A program made the position numbers and the translations under genes. A stretch of DNA of 5,593 nt from an uncultured Clostridium sp. GTDB lineage: Bacteria > Bacillota > Clostridia > TANB77 > CAG-508. The stretch covers positions 1 through 5,593 of the forward strand of contig USJO01000045.1 of NCBI GenBank assembly GCA_900555075.1, read 5' to 3'. The notes beneath the pieces are model-generated. The model searched no databases and was not told where the DNA came from. It saw only the letters and a program-made list of their open reading frames with translations. Of this stretch, positions 1 to 5,593 are shown in pieces. The first letter of the stretch is position 1. The number at the start of each line of letters is the position of its first letter.

Positions 1-2186
1 AGCAAGACGTAAATGGAATAACCAGTAAAGTATCATCAGTAGAGCAATCAGTAGAAAACATAACCAACACCCAAGGAGAAGCAGAAGGAAAAAACATACA
101 CATAGAAGACAGTAGCGAAGAGCCTTTTGTAGATATAAGTTTACACGGAGAAAGCATACAAGAAGGAACACCAACACCAGACAGTCCTATTGAGATAGAA
201 AATATAGAGGGAAAAAATAAGTTTGATTATGAAAGTGCAATAAATGTAGAAAATTTAACTTATGATAATACTTATGCTTTTTTTGAAATAAAGAATATAA
301 AACCGAACACTGCTTACACAATATCAAACCTTAAATTGACAGATTTAACTAATTTGGGGTATTCGGTATATGCTGGTTTAACTATTGGAAATACATATTC
401 TACTGGACCAGGAAAGGCGTTTCATTGTTGTATTTACAATAATGTTTATAAAAATGGAATAGGAGTTGTCACGGGATACAGTGACACAAAAGCAAATGGA
501 GGAAAATTATATTTTTGTATTGCAACTACTAATACTAATGAAGATTTAGCATATGAAAGATTTATTAAAATTTGTTCTATGGTATTTGATAAAGCACAAA
601 TAGAAGAGGGCTCAGTAGCAACCCCATACGTTCCATACAACTCATTAGAGTTTAAAGTTGAAGGGAAGAATAAATTTAATGTACAAGATACAAATAATGT
701 GACAGAAGGCATAACAGTTGATAACGAAGGGTGGATAACAGTAACAGGAGACAATACTGACGGAACAGCTACAAAATATTTTAATTACTATACTAATAAC
801 TTAAATTTAAAAACTGGAACTAACTTCAATGTAATTGCAGAAGTCAAAAATGTAAGTGGTACAGGTAATGCTAGTTTTGTGAGTGTTAATTCATCTCCAC
901 AACAATTTAAAACGAATTTTTATAGGAATTTCTCCGTTTTAGCTAATAACACAATTTATAATTCCATAAATGAAACATCGGATGAATTTTTAGGAAACAC
1001 TGGACTAAGAACATTTATATCATTTTCTGCTGGTCAGTCTGGTTCTATCACTTTTAGGCTATCGTTATTAGAAGACACTACTATTACACCAGAAAATTTT
1101 GACTACGAACCCTACAAATCCCAAGTAGCAACTTTTCCATTAGGAAATCAAAAGCTAATGGAAGGAAGTTATTTAGATGATGAGGGAATACATCGTGCAA
1201 GAAAACAAGTTGTATTTGATGGAAGTGAAATATGGAGTAAAGATGAAAATAAAGATAACAGTACAGATTATTTTTATATAAGAAATATAGGTATAAATAC
1301 TAATAACATAAATAGCGTAATTTGTGATTATTTTAAAAAAGGTTCATCAAATGTACAAGGATTTTGGGCAACAACGGTATTCTGTATAACAATAAATAAG
1401 ACAGCAACAGGAATAGTTTCGAGTGATACGAAAGACCAAAGAGTAGCTAAATGGAAAACTTGGCTATCAGAACACCCTATTACAGTAGAATACGAACTAT
1501 CAGAAGAAGAAACAATCCCATACACAGCAGAACAGCAAGAAGCTTGGGAGAAAATAAAAGCATTAACAACATATAAAAACGTAACAAACATAACGTCAAC
1601 AGCATATGCAAAAGTTACATATATGAGAGATAACGGTTTAGACGTGTATGAAACTAAGCAGAATGCAGAAAAAAACTATACAGAAACAACAAAGAAACTA
1701 GCAGAACAGAAGATAACAGTAGATGAAATAGTATCTGAAGTATCAAAAACAAAATCTAATATCAACACGATAAATAACAATTTAATAGAATTAAATGAAA
1801 CAGTATCAACAACGGAGCAAAGAGTAAATAAGTACGAAATTAAGTTTGAAGAGAAAACAAAAACGATAAACGAAGAGCTAAAAGAAAACTCAGAGACAAT
1901 AAAAAGCATGTCTTATACGTTCAATACCGATGAATTGTCTATAGCAAAATCAGATGACCCAGTTAATGCAAAAATTAACAACTCTGGAATGAGAGTATAT
2001 TCTTATAACGAATTAAAAGCAATTTTTAATGATAAAGGAACAGGCATACAAAAGCTTATAGTTGTAGGAAGTGCACAGATAGGAAACTTGCAAATAGTAA
2101 AAGCAACAGACGAAAACGGAGAAGCTTGCACCGATTTCCATCATCTGGTTTCAAATATTCAAGAATTAACGGATTTGGAGGTGTAG
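1..2186 (+). CDS. Phage tail/host-contact protein, modular, C-terminal part (5' end outside window)
   Basis: The frame is open from the left edge (first full codon at position 3) to TAG at 2184-2186, so 727 residues are visible. A TTG at 336 is internal and should not be taken as the start. Residues 49-62 carry GESIQEGTPTPDSP, typical of Bacillota prophage tail proteins. Two modules follow (residues 70-212 and 221-371), each opening with GKNKF and closing with a YxPY motif. Next come a 'HPITVEYELSEEETIPYTAEQQEAW'-type segment (split here as HPITVEYEL and TAEQQEAW), a long charged coiled coil (about residues 550-635), and a C-terminus with TDFHHLVSNIQELTDLEV, all familiar from siphovirus tail tip/tail-spike or minor structural proteins. 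The inferred role is an extended, probably trimeric, tail component contacting the host surface. Enzymatic activity cannot be judged because the N-terminal part is missing. The stop codon lies just after the ribosome binding site of the next gene, so translation is probably coupled. Confidence 0.85.
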   Translation, partial: QDVNGITSKVSSVEQSVENITNTQGEAEGKNIHIEDSSEEPFVDISLHGESIQEGTPTPDSPIEIENIEGKNKFDYESAINVENLTYDNTYAFFEIKNIKPNTAYTISNLKLTDLTNLGYSVYAGLTIGNTYSTGPGKAFHCCIYNNVYKNGIGVVTGYSDTKANGGKLYFCIATTNTNEDLAYERFIKICSMVFDKAQIEEGSVATPYVPYNSLEFKVEGKNKFNVQDTNNVTEGITVDNEGWITVTGDNTDGTATKYFNYYTNNLNLKTGTNFNVIAEVKNVSGTGNASFVSVNSSPQQFKTNFYRNFSVLANNTIYNSINETSDEFLGNTGLRTFISFSAGQSGSITFRLSLLEDTTITPENFDYEPYKSQVATFPLGNQKLMEGSYLDDEGIHRARKQVVFDGSEIWSKDENKDNSTDYFYIRNIGINTNNINSVICDYFKKGSSNVQGFWATTVFCITINKTATGIVSSDTKDQRVAKWKTWLSEHPITVEYELSEEETIPYTAEQQEAWEKIKALTTYKNVTNITSTAYAKVTYMRDNGLDVYETKQNAEKNYTETTKKLAEQKITVDEIVSEVSKTKSNINTINNNLIELNETVSTTEQRVNKYEIKFEEKTKTINEELKENSETIKSMSYTFNTDELSIAKSDDPVNAKINNSGMRVYSYNELKAIFNDKGTGIQKLIVVGSAQIGNLQIVKATDENGEACTDFHHLVSNIQELTDLEV
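210..638 (+). other. Tail protein accessory module 1 (GKNKF...YVPY)
   Basis: Within the tail protein, residues 70-212 form a unit that begins GKNKF, contains a strand-rich middle (KNIKPNTAYTISNL at its start), and ends with QIEEGSVATPYVPY. This framing is shared with module 2 although the middle parts differ. In related phage tail proteins such units resemble carbohydrate-binding-like beta-sandwich inserts; binding is an inference and no ligand is visible. Confidence 0.5.
663..1115 (+). other. Tail protein accessory module 2 (GKNKF...YEPY)
   Basis: Residues 221-371 again start with GKNKF and end with TPENFDYEPY, the same boundary pattern as module 1, joined to it by a short linker (NSLEFKVE). 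The interior is rich in Thr, Asn and Ser with predicted beta strands (for example GSITFRLSLLED near the end, as in many CBM-like folds). It is probably a second surface-binding beta-sandwich domain; the fold assignment is inference from pattern only. Confidence 0.5.
2177..2182 (+). promoter_or_regulatory. Ribosome binding site GGAGGT deciding the DUF859 gene start
   Basis: GGAGGT sits inside the last codons of the upstream tail gene, 6 bases before ATG 2189. It supports that start over the in-frame ATG at 2126, which lies 63 bases upstream inside the preceding gene and would add 21 residues that merely read the upstream gene in another frame. Confidence 0.85.
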
Positions 2187-2188
2187 AA

Positions 2189-3679
2189 ATGGGCTTTTGG
2201 GGAGAAATTGAAATTGTACAAAACTATCAATCAATTGCTGAAAATCTAAGCAATTGTTACGCAAACTTCTATGCGTGTGCAGACAGTAATGAAAATTCTT
2301 TTTCAGGATACCCTAGTAATGCAGAACTTAAGCTTGATACTGTTGCTCAAAACATTACAATTGATAGCTTTAATTTTGGTTCAAGTAAACGAATACTTTT
2401 AGGTCAAGTTTCAGCTGACATTGTTCATAATTCCGATGGAAATAAAACTGCTTATGCGTCTTTCAAATGGGTGTCTGGACACAGCCGTGTTGGGACGATA
2501 ATAGGAAGTGCATCGAAAGTATTGACAACGATACCTCGTACTTCAAGTGTATCTTGTAGTTCGTTTAATATAGGAGACGCAACAACAATAGTAATTTCAA
2601 GAGCAAGTAATAGCTTTACTCACACAGTAACATGGGCTTTTGGAAATGCTAGTGGAACAATAGCAACAAAAACAAGTGCTACAACACTAGGAGCAACAAT
2701 ACCAGCTTCTAGTTTATATGCACAGATACCAAATGCAAAGTCTGGAGTAGGAACAATAACTTGTCAAACTTATTCTGGAGATATTCTAATAGGAACATCT
2801 ACCTGCAATTTCACAGCTTATGCAAAAGAAAGTGAATGTATTCCAACAGTATCAGCTAGTATAGTAGATACAAATGACACAACTATAGCATTAACAGGAA
2901 GCAATATAAAGTTTATAAAAGGATTTTCTAACGCAAAAGTAACAGCAAGTGCAACTGCTAAAAATAGTGCTAGTATTAGTAGCTACTATACAAATACAGG
3001 AGATGGAAGGACAAGTAGTACAGCTGTAACACAGTTCAATAATATAAACAGTAAATACATAAGTGTAAAAGCAACAGACAGTAGAGGATATTCAAAAAGT
3101 GTTGATTATACTCTAGTCTGGATAGAATACATAAGATTAGCATTTACAAGCATTATTGTTAAGAGACCAGAAAGTACAGCAGATAATGCTAATATGACAA
3201 TAAAAGGGAACTATTTTAATAACAGCTTTGGAAATGTAAATAATAGTTTAGTTTTAAAGTATAGATACAAAGAAGGAAAAGGAGAATATACAAATTGGAC
3301 TACTTTAACACCTATAATAACAGAAAATACATTTACATATACAGAATTATTAGAGAATTTAGACCATAACAAAGAATACACATTTGAATTTATGATAGAT
3401 GACCAGTTAATGACAGTATATAGCGACCCTGTGGTATTAACAAAAGGCATTCCAGTTCTTCGAGTTGGTAAAGATTATGTTGATATTAATGGAGACAAAG
3501 CAATTACAGAAAAACAGCTTAATAATATCAATACTGCTTTAGAAACTGTTAATGTTCCTGCTTTAACGGTTCAAACAGACACAACAGAACACGTTTTAAA
3601 AAGTTTTACAATAGAAACGGCAGGAAGGTATATGTTTTTGGCGGATGTGCCTCTAAACTATTACCGGAGCAACAGGTAG
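2189..3679 (+). CDS. DUF859-type phage tail protein, frameshifted near its C-terminus
   Basis: The 496-residue frame starts MGFWGEIEI after GGAGGT. It has the hallmarks of the DUF859 siphovirus family (Pfam PF05895): a beta-rich N-terminal domain with IVHNSDGNKT (residues 78-87), then an Ig-like repeat region with SNSFTHTVTWAFG, a GTITCQTY segment, and VKATDSRGYSKSV, typical of these repeats. A linker with VLRVGKDYVDINGDKAITEKQLN leads to a terminal beta domain (from about residue 459, SFTIETAGRYMFLADV) like the C1q/TNF-like tips of phage fibres. That domain is cut after PLNYYRSNR by TAG 3677-3679. The next frame continues it perfectly to 3890, and the restored protein would be about 566 residues. 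The inferred role is a tail-tip or receptor-contact protein; the family's biochemical function is not established. As read, the product lacks most of its tip domain and may be nonfunctional, unless the shift is a sequencing error or recoded. Confidence 0.8.
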   Translation: MGFWGEIEIVQNYQSIAENLSNCYANFYACADSNENSFSGYPSNAELKLDTVAQNITIDSFNFGSSKRILLGQVSADIVHNSDGNKTAYASFKWVSGHSRVGTIIGSASKVLTTIPRTSSVSCSSFNIGDATTIVISRASNSFTHTVTWAFGNASGTIATKTSATTLGATIPASSLYAQIPNAKSGVGTITCQTYSGDILIGTSTCNFTAYAKESECIPTVSASIVDTNDTTIALTGSNIKFIKGFSNAKVTASATAKNSASISSYYTNTGDGRTSSTAVTQFNNINSKYISVKATDSRGYSKSVDYTLVWIEYIRLAFTSIIVKRPESTADNANMTIKGNYFNNSFGNVNNSLVLKYRYKEGKGEYTNWTTLTPIITENTFTYTELLENLDHNKEYTFEFMIDDQLMTVYSDPVVLTKGIPVLRVGKDYVDINGDKAITEKQLNNINTALETVNVPALTVQTDTTEHVLKSFTIETAGRYMFLADVPLNYYRSNR

Positions 3680-3890
3680 AACGCTGTATTTAAGATTAAA
3701 AGTTAACACTAATGAAAAATATGTTGGTGGCGGAATTATAAATGTTTATGCTTACACTTTATATACTAAATTGTTAGCGGTAGTAGATGTACCCGCAAAT
3801 GGAACCATAGAAATAACTTTAAAAAATGACTCGGATGGCAAGCAATTTGCCTGCGGAGCTTTTGGCCTGCAATTTTTTAAATTAAAATAA
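3657..3890 (+). pseudogene. Frame-shifted C-terminal remnant of the DUF859-type tail protein
   Basis: This is the +1 frame relative to the preceding gene, open from 3657 to TAA 3888-3890. From 3666 it encodes 74 residues (GATGRTLYLRLKVN ... AFGLQFFKLK) that read as the missing second half of a C1q/TNF-like beta-sandwich: alternating hydrophobic strands, the turn VDVPANGTIEITL, and a final strand. It has no start codon with a ribosome binding site, so it is not an independent gene. Removing one base between about 3655 and 3665 fuses it cleanly, either in the AAA run at 3655-3657 (giving PLTITGATG) or in the CC at 3664-3665 (giving PLNYYGATG). Confidence 0.8.
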
Positions 3891-3962
3891 AATGGTAAGT
3901 ATCGTACTACTCCTAATGTTAGTGTCAGAAAAATAGTTTAATAGAAAGGAAAAGGAAAAAGT

Positions 3963-4262
3963 ATGGAAGATACAAATTTAGTAGAGCGACTAGTAAAAGT
4001 AGAGCAGAGCGATAAGTCTGCTCATCATAGGCTGGATGAACAAGAAAAGAATATTGATGAACTAAAAAAGACTTATGTAATAATGGAAAAGATGGATTTT
4101 AGAATGGAAAATGTAGAGAAGAATGTTGCTGGAATAAATATTAAATTAGAAGAAGTGGATAAAAATAAAGGGCGAAAGTGGGACAAACTAATAGACTATA
4201 TTTTCTATTTTATATTATCAACAATATTAGGTTACATAGCTATAAAATTAGGTTTAAAGTGA
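3963..4262 (+). CDS. xhlA: XhlA-family hemolysin-like phage lysis protein
   Basis: This 99-residue protein has a charged, heptad-like helical region (residues about 5-66, with LVERLVKVEQ, RLDEQEKNIDEL and RMENVEKNV), then the diagnostic KGRKWDKLIDYI segment (residues 69-80), and a single C-terminal membrane helix (about 77-95, ending IKLGLK). This matches the XhlA family (Pfam PF10779). In B. subtilis PBSX, XhlA is membrane-associated and works with the XhlB holin and an amidase to lyse cells. Here it sits directly before a holin-like gene and a lysin, the same order. AAAGGA at 3951-3956 lies 6 bases upstream of the ATG. The stop TGA (4260-4262) overlaps the ribosome binding site of the next gene, suggesting coupled translation. 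The symbol is given by family resemblance only. Confidence 0.85.
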   Translation: MEDTNLVERLVKVEQSDKSAHHRLDEQEKNIDELKKTYVIMEKMDFRMENVEKNVAGINIKLEEVDKNKGRKWDKLIDYIFYFILSTILGYIAIKLGLK

Positions 4263-4272
4263 GGTGTGAAAA

Positions 4273-4470
4273 ATGAAAGAAAAATTTGCAAAATTAATAG
4301 ATGTAAAAAGCATAGTAACTTTGCTAATGACAATAGCTTTAGTAGTATTAATGTTTGTTAATGTAGATATCAATAAAGAATTGCTAATGTTATTTAGTAC
4401 AAGCTATGGAGCAGTAATTACATACTTTTTTACAAAGAAGAAAGAAAATAAAGAAAATGGGGAGGAATAG
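4273..4470 (+). CDS. Putative phage holin, two membrane helices
   Basis: The 65-residue protein has a short basic N-terminus (MKEKFAKLIDVK), a first membrane helix (about residues 13-30, IVTLLMTIALVVLMFV), a short polar turn (NVDINKE), a second helix (about 36-53, LLMLFSTSYGAVITYFF), and a highly charged C-terminal tail (KKKENKENGEE). Size, hairpin topology, charged tail and position between an XhlA gene and an endolysin fit a small holin that forms membrane lesions releasing or activating the lysin. I recognise the general type but not a specific holin family with certainty. GAGGTG at 4261-4266, overlapping the preceding stop, is 6 bases from the ATG. With the XhlA-like protein it resembles the xhlA-xhlB pair of defective phage PBSX. 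Confidence 0.75.
   Translation: MKEKFAKLIDVKSIVTLLMTIALVVLMFVNVDINKELLMLFSTSYGAVITYFFTKKKENKENGEE
4459..4466 (+). promoter_or_regulatory. Strong ribosome binding site for the 20-residue ORF
   Basis: GGGGAGGA inside the end of the holin gene lies 7 bases before ATG 4474. It is as strong as or stronger than the sites of the confirmed genes, and is the main reason for treating the tiny ORF as translated. Confidence 0.6.
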
Positions 4471-4473
4471 TTT

Positions 4474-4536
4474 ATGGAAGAAGAAATTAAAAAACTAAAT
4501 ATAATATCTACAACAGAAATTCCAGAATATCGGTAA
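4474..4536 (+). CDS. Small acidic hypothetical protein (20 residues) between holin and lysin
   Basis: A 20-codon ORF (MEEEIKKLNIISTTE..., stop TAA 4534-4536) starts 3 bases after the holin stop and has the near-perfect GGGGAGGA at 4459-4466. No family is recognised and there is no signal peptide or membrane helix. The second to last sense triplet is TAT and the last is CGG. A +1 shift there continues the peptide for 13 more residues (GNEENLEGGVVDE) to TAA 4571-4573, overlapping the lysin start in the classical ATGAATAA fashion, so this may be a broken 32-residue gene. Alternatives are a genuine micropeptide, or a translated leader that couples holin and lysin expression. Confidence 0.45.
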   Translation: MEEEIKKLNIISTTEIPEYR

Positions 4537-4573
4537 TGAAGAAAACTTGGAAGGTGGTGTGGTAGATGAATAA
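4532..4573 (+). other. Possible +1-frame continuation of the small ORF, overlapping the lysin start
   Basis: Read one base ahead of the 20-residue ORF, this stretch encodes GNEENLEGGVVDE and then TAA. The frame is open back to 4505. The acidic composition matches the first part, and the stop overlaps the lysin ATG at 4566-4568. The stretch is short enough to be open by chance, and it also contains the lysin ribosome binding site (AAGGTGGT, 4551-4558), so the reading is tentative. Confidence 0.3.
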
Positions 4574-5546
4574 AATTTATTATAGTCAAATTGATAACAG
4601 ATGGGCTAATCACCCATACCCAAGCCAACAACTACCATATGCAACAATAGGTTCTGGTGGATGTGGTGCTGCTTGTGCTGCTATGGTTGTTTCAATGATT
4701 AAAGAAATAATTACCCCAGATACTATGGGAGATATTTTTATTAGAGATGGAGTTCGTGTTAATGGCGGAACTTCAAACAGAGCTTTTGATAGTTATTTAA
4801 CAGAAAAATATGGACTAAAAGTTCAAAGAAATTGGAAAATAGCAGAAGCAAAGGAATGCCTTGAAAAGGGTGGCTTAGTTGTTGCAAGATGTACTGACGA
4901 TAAAGGAACTCTGTTTACAACAGGAGGACACTTTATTGTATTGGTTGGATTCAAGGACAATGAGTTCGAAGTTTATGACCCATATTTATATAAGAATAAG
5001 TTTGAGGTTTCATATAGACGTGGAAAGGCTAGAGTAGAAGGAACAAGTGTATTCGTTACTTTTGAAAACATGAAAGCTTATGGTGGATATAATGAATTAT
5101 GGTGCTATGAAGGAACTGGCGTTGATACTAACATAGATACAAGTATTCCAGTTGTTCCAGAGATTAAAGTCGAAAAATATAAAGTTGTAAACGTAAGGAC
5201 AAGCTCTTGTTTAAATGTTCGCTCTGGTGCAGGAATTAATTATAGTATAATTGGGAGATTGTTTTTAAATAATGAAGTAGATGTATATGAAATTGTAGAA
5301 AATTGGGCTAAAATTGGCGAAGGTAAATGGGTATGTACAGACTATATAAATAAAATACAAAATGTAGATAGTTATAATATAATGACAGTAACAGCCAGAA
5401 CTGGACTAAATGTAAGGCAAGGTCCAGGAACAAATTATAATAGAGTTACTTGCTATAAATATGGAACAAAAGTAAAAGTATATTCTATAGAAAACGGTTG
5501 GGCAAAAGGAACAAAAGGATATATGTGTGCAACATACCTAAAATAG
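4566..5546 (+). CDS. Phage endolysin: C39-like cysteine peptidase plus two SH3b domains
   Basis: The 326-residue lysin has two parts. Residues about 4-165 match the C39-like peptidase fold (Peptidase_C39_2 type): YYSQIDNRWANHPY at the start, GSGGCGAACAAMV with likely nucleophile Cys33, GGHFIVLVGF with His122, and EVYDPY with Asp138 as the probable triad. Residues about 206-262 and 272-326 are two SH3b wall-binding domains, each with the signature LNVR(S/Q)G(A/P)G(I/T)NY. The enzyme should cleave peptide bonds in peptidoglycan; the exact bond cannot be read from sequence. There is no signal peptide, so release depends on the upstream holin. ATG 4566 follows AAGGTGGT (4551-4558) at 7 bases. A linker at about 184-202 (TGVDTNIDTSIPVVPE) separates catalysis from binding. 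Bacteriocin-processing C39 function is unlikely, because no transporter is attached and the context is lysis. Confidence 0.88.
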   Translation: MNKIYYSQIDNRWANHPYPSQQLPYATIGSGGCGAACAAMVVSMIKEIITPDTMGDIFIRDGVRVNGGTSNRAFDSYLTEKYGLKVQRNWKIAEAKECLEKGGLVVARCTDDKGTLFTTGGHFIVLVGFKDNEFEVYDPYLYKNKFEVSYRRGKARVEGTSVFVTFENMKAYGGYNELWCYEGTGVDTNIDTSIPVVPEIKVEKYKVVNVRTSSCLNVRSGAGINYSIIGRLFLNNEVDVYEIVENWAKIGEGKWVCTDYINKIQNVDSYNIMTVTARTGLNVRQGPGTNYNRVTCYKYGTKVKVYSIENGWAKGTKGYMCATYLK

Positions 5547-5576
5547 CCATTTTTGAGACAACAAAGTATATGGCTA
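5544..5576 (+). repeat. Inverted repeat overlapping the lysin stop codon
   Basis: TAGCCAT (5544-5550) and ATGGCTA (5570-5576) form a perfect 7-base-pair stem. The inner TTTG (5552-5555) and CAAA (5562-5565) can extend it, leaving a 3-base bulge and a 6-base loop. On the + strand it is followed by A-rich sequence, not T, so it is not a standard terminator. On the - strand it is followed by TTTT and could weakly end a converging transcript. It may also protect the 3' end of the lysis mRNA. Confidence 0.4.
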
Positions 5577-5593
5577 AAAAATAAAAACGGCTT

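Noticed and set aside
446..1909. Three reverse-strand ORFs (446-754, 1328-1591, 1676-1909)
   Set aside because: They are shadows of the tail gene on the opposite strand. They carry low-complexity Ser/Val/Phe-rich translations and no family motifs, and they lie wholly within a strongly supported gene.
336..2186. A separate gene starting with TTG at 336
   Set aside because: The frame is open without interruption to the left edge and encodes conserved tail-protein motifs upstream of 336, and there is no ribosome binding site before the TTG.
2126..2188. An earlier start (ATG 2126) for the DUF859 gene
   Set aside because: The extra 21 residues overlap the conserved C-terminus of the upstream gene in another frame, and the strong GGAGGT lies just before ATG 2189.
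3211..3450. Reverse-strand ORF inside the DUF859 gene
   Set aside because: It overlaps fully a well-supported gene and its translation shows no recognisable domain.
3898..3908. Short palindrome AGTA-TCG-TACT after the tail gene as a terminator
   Set aside because: It has only 4 base pairs and no T-tract, so it is too weak. Transcription most likely continues into the lysis genes.
3892..3936. A 14-codon ORF (MVSIVLLLMLVSEK) between the tail and XhlA genes
   Set aside because: No convincing ribosome binding site precedes it and the length is within chance expectation. It is hydrophobic, but nothing else supports it.
4404..4631. Reverse-strand ORF across the holin-lysin junction
   Set aside because: It overlaps the holin end, the small ORF and the lysin start, has a Ser/Phe-rich translation typical of antisense of Lys/Glu-rich sequence, and shows no motif.

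Overview
This window is the end of a late structural and lysis module of a tailed (siphovirus-like) phage or prophage. The DNA is strongly AT-rich, codons favour A/T endings, Shine-Dalgarno sites are strong GGAGG type, and the protein families (DUF859 tail protein, XhlA, C39-like/SH3b lysin) point to a low-GC Bacillota host, most likely a clostridial gut-type bacterium. The species cannot be told from the sequence. All genes lie on the + strand and are packed as one operon with overlaps or short gaps. No promoter, RNA gene, IS element, CRISPR array or attachment site was seen.

Layout: (1) positions 1-2186 hold the C-terminal 727 codons of a large modular tail/host-contact protein whose start lies left of the window. 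(2) 2189-3679 encodes a DUF859-type phage tail protein. Its reading frame is broken near 3656-3676; a +1 shift recovers 74 more residues, ending at 3890, that complete a beta-rich C-terminal domain. (3) 3963-4262 is an XhlA-family membrane-anchored lysis protein. (4) 4273-4470 is a small two-helix putative holin. (5) 4474-4536 is a 20-residue ORF with an excellent ribosome binding site, which a +1 shift would extend to 4573, overlapping the lysin start. (6) 4566-5546 is the endolysin: a C39-like cysteine peptidase domain followed by two SH3b wall-binding domains. A hairpin-capable inverted repeat overlaps its stop codon.

The genes divide into two jobs. The first two build the tail tip and contact the host surface. 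The next set opens the cell at the end of infection: the XhlA-like protein and the holin act at the membrane, and the lysin cuts the wall.

The most unusual observation is that the proposed breakpoints of both +1 frame changes can be placed at a CGG codon following a TAY tyrosine codon, and these are the only two in-frame CGG codons I could find in the window. Two independent single-base insertions or sequencing errors are the simplest explanation. Recoding at a rare or poorly decoded CGG codon is a testable but weaker alternative.
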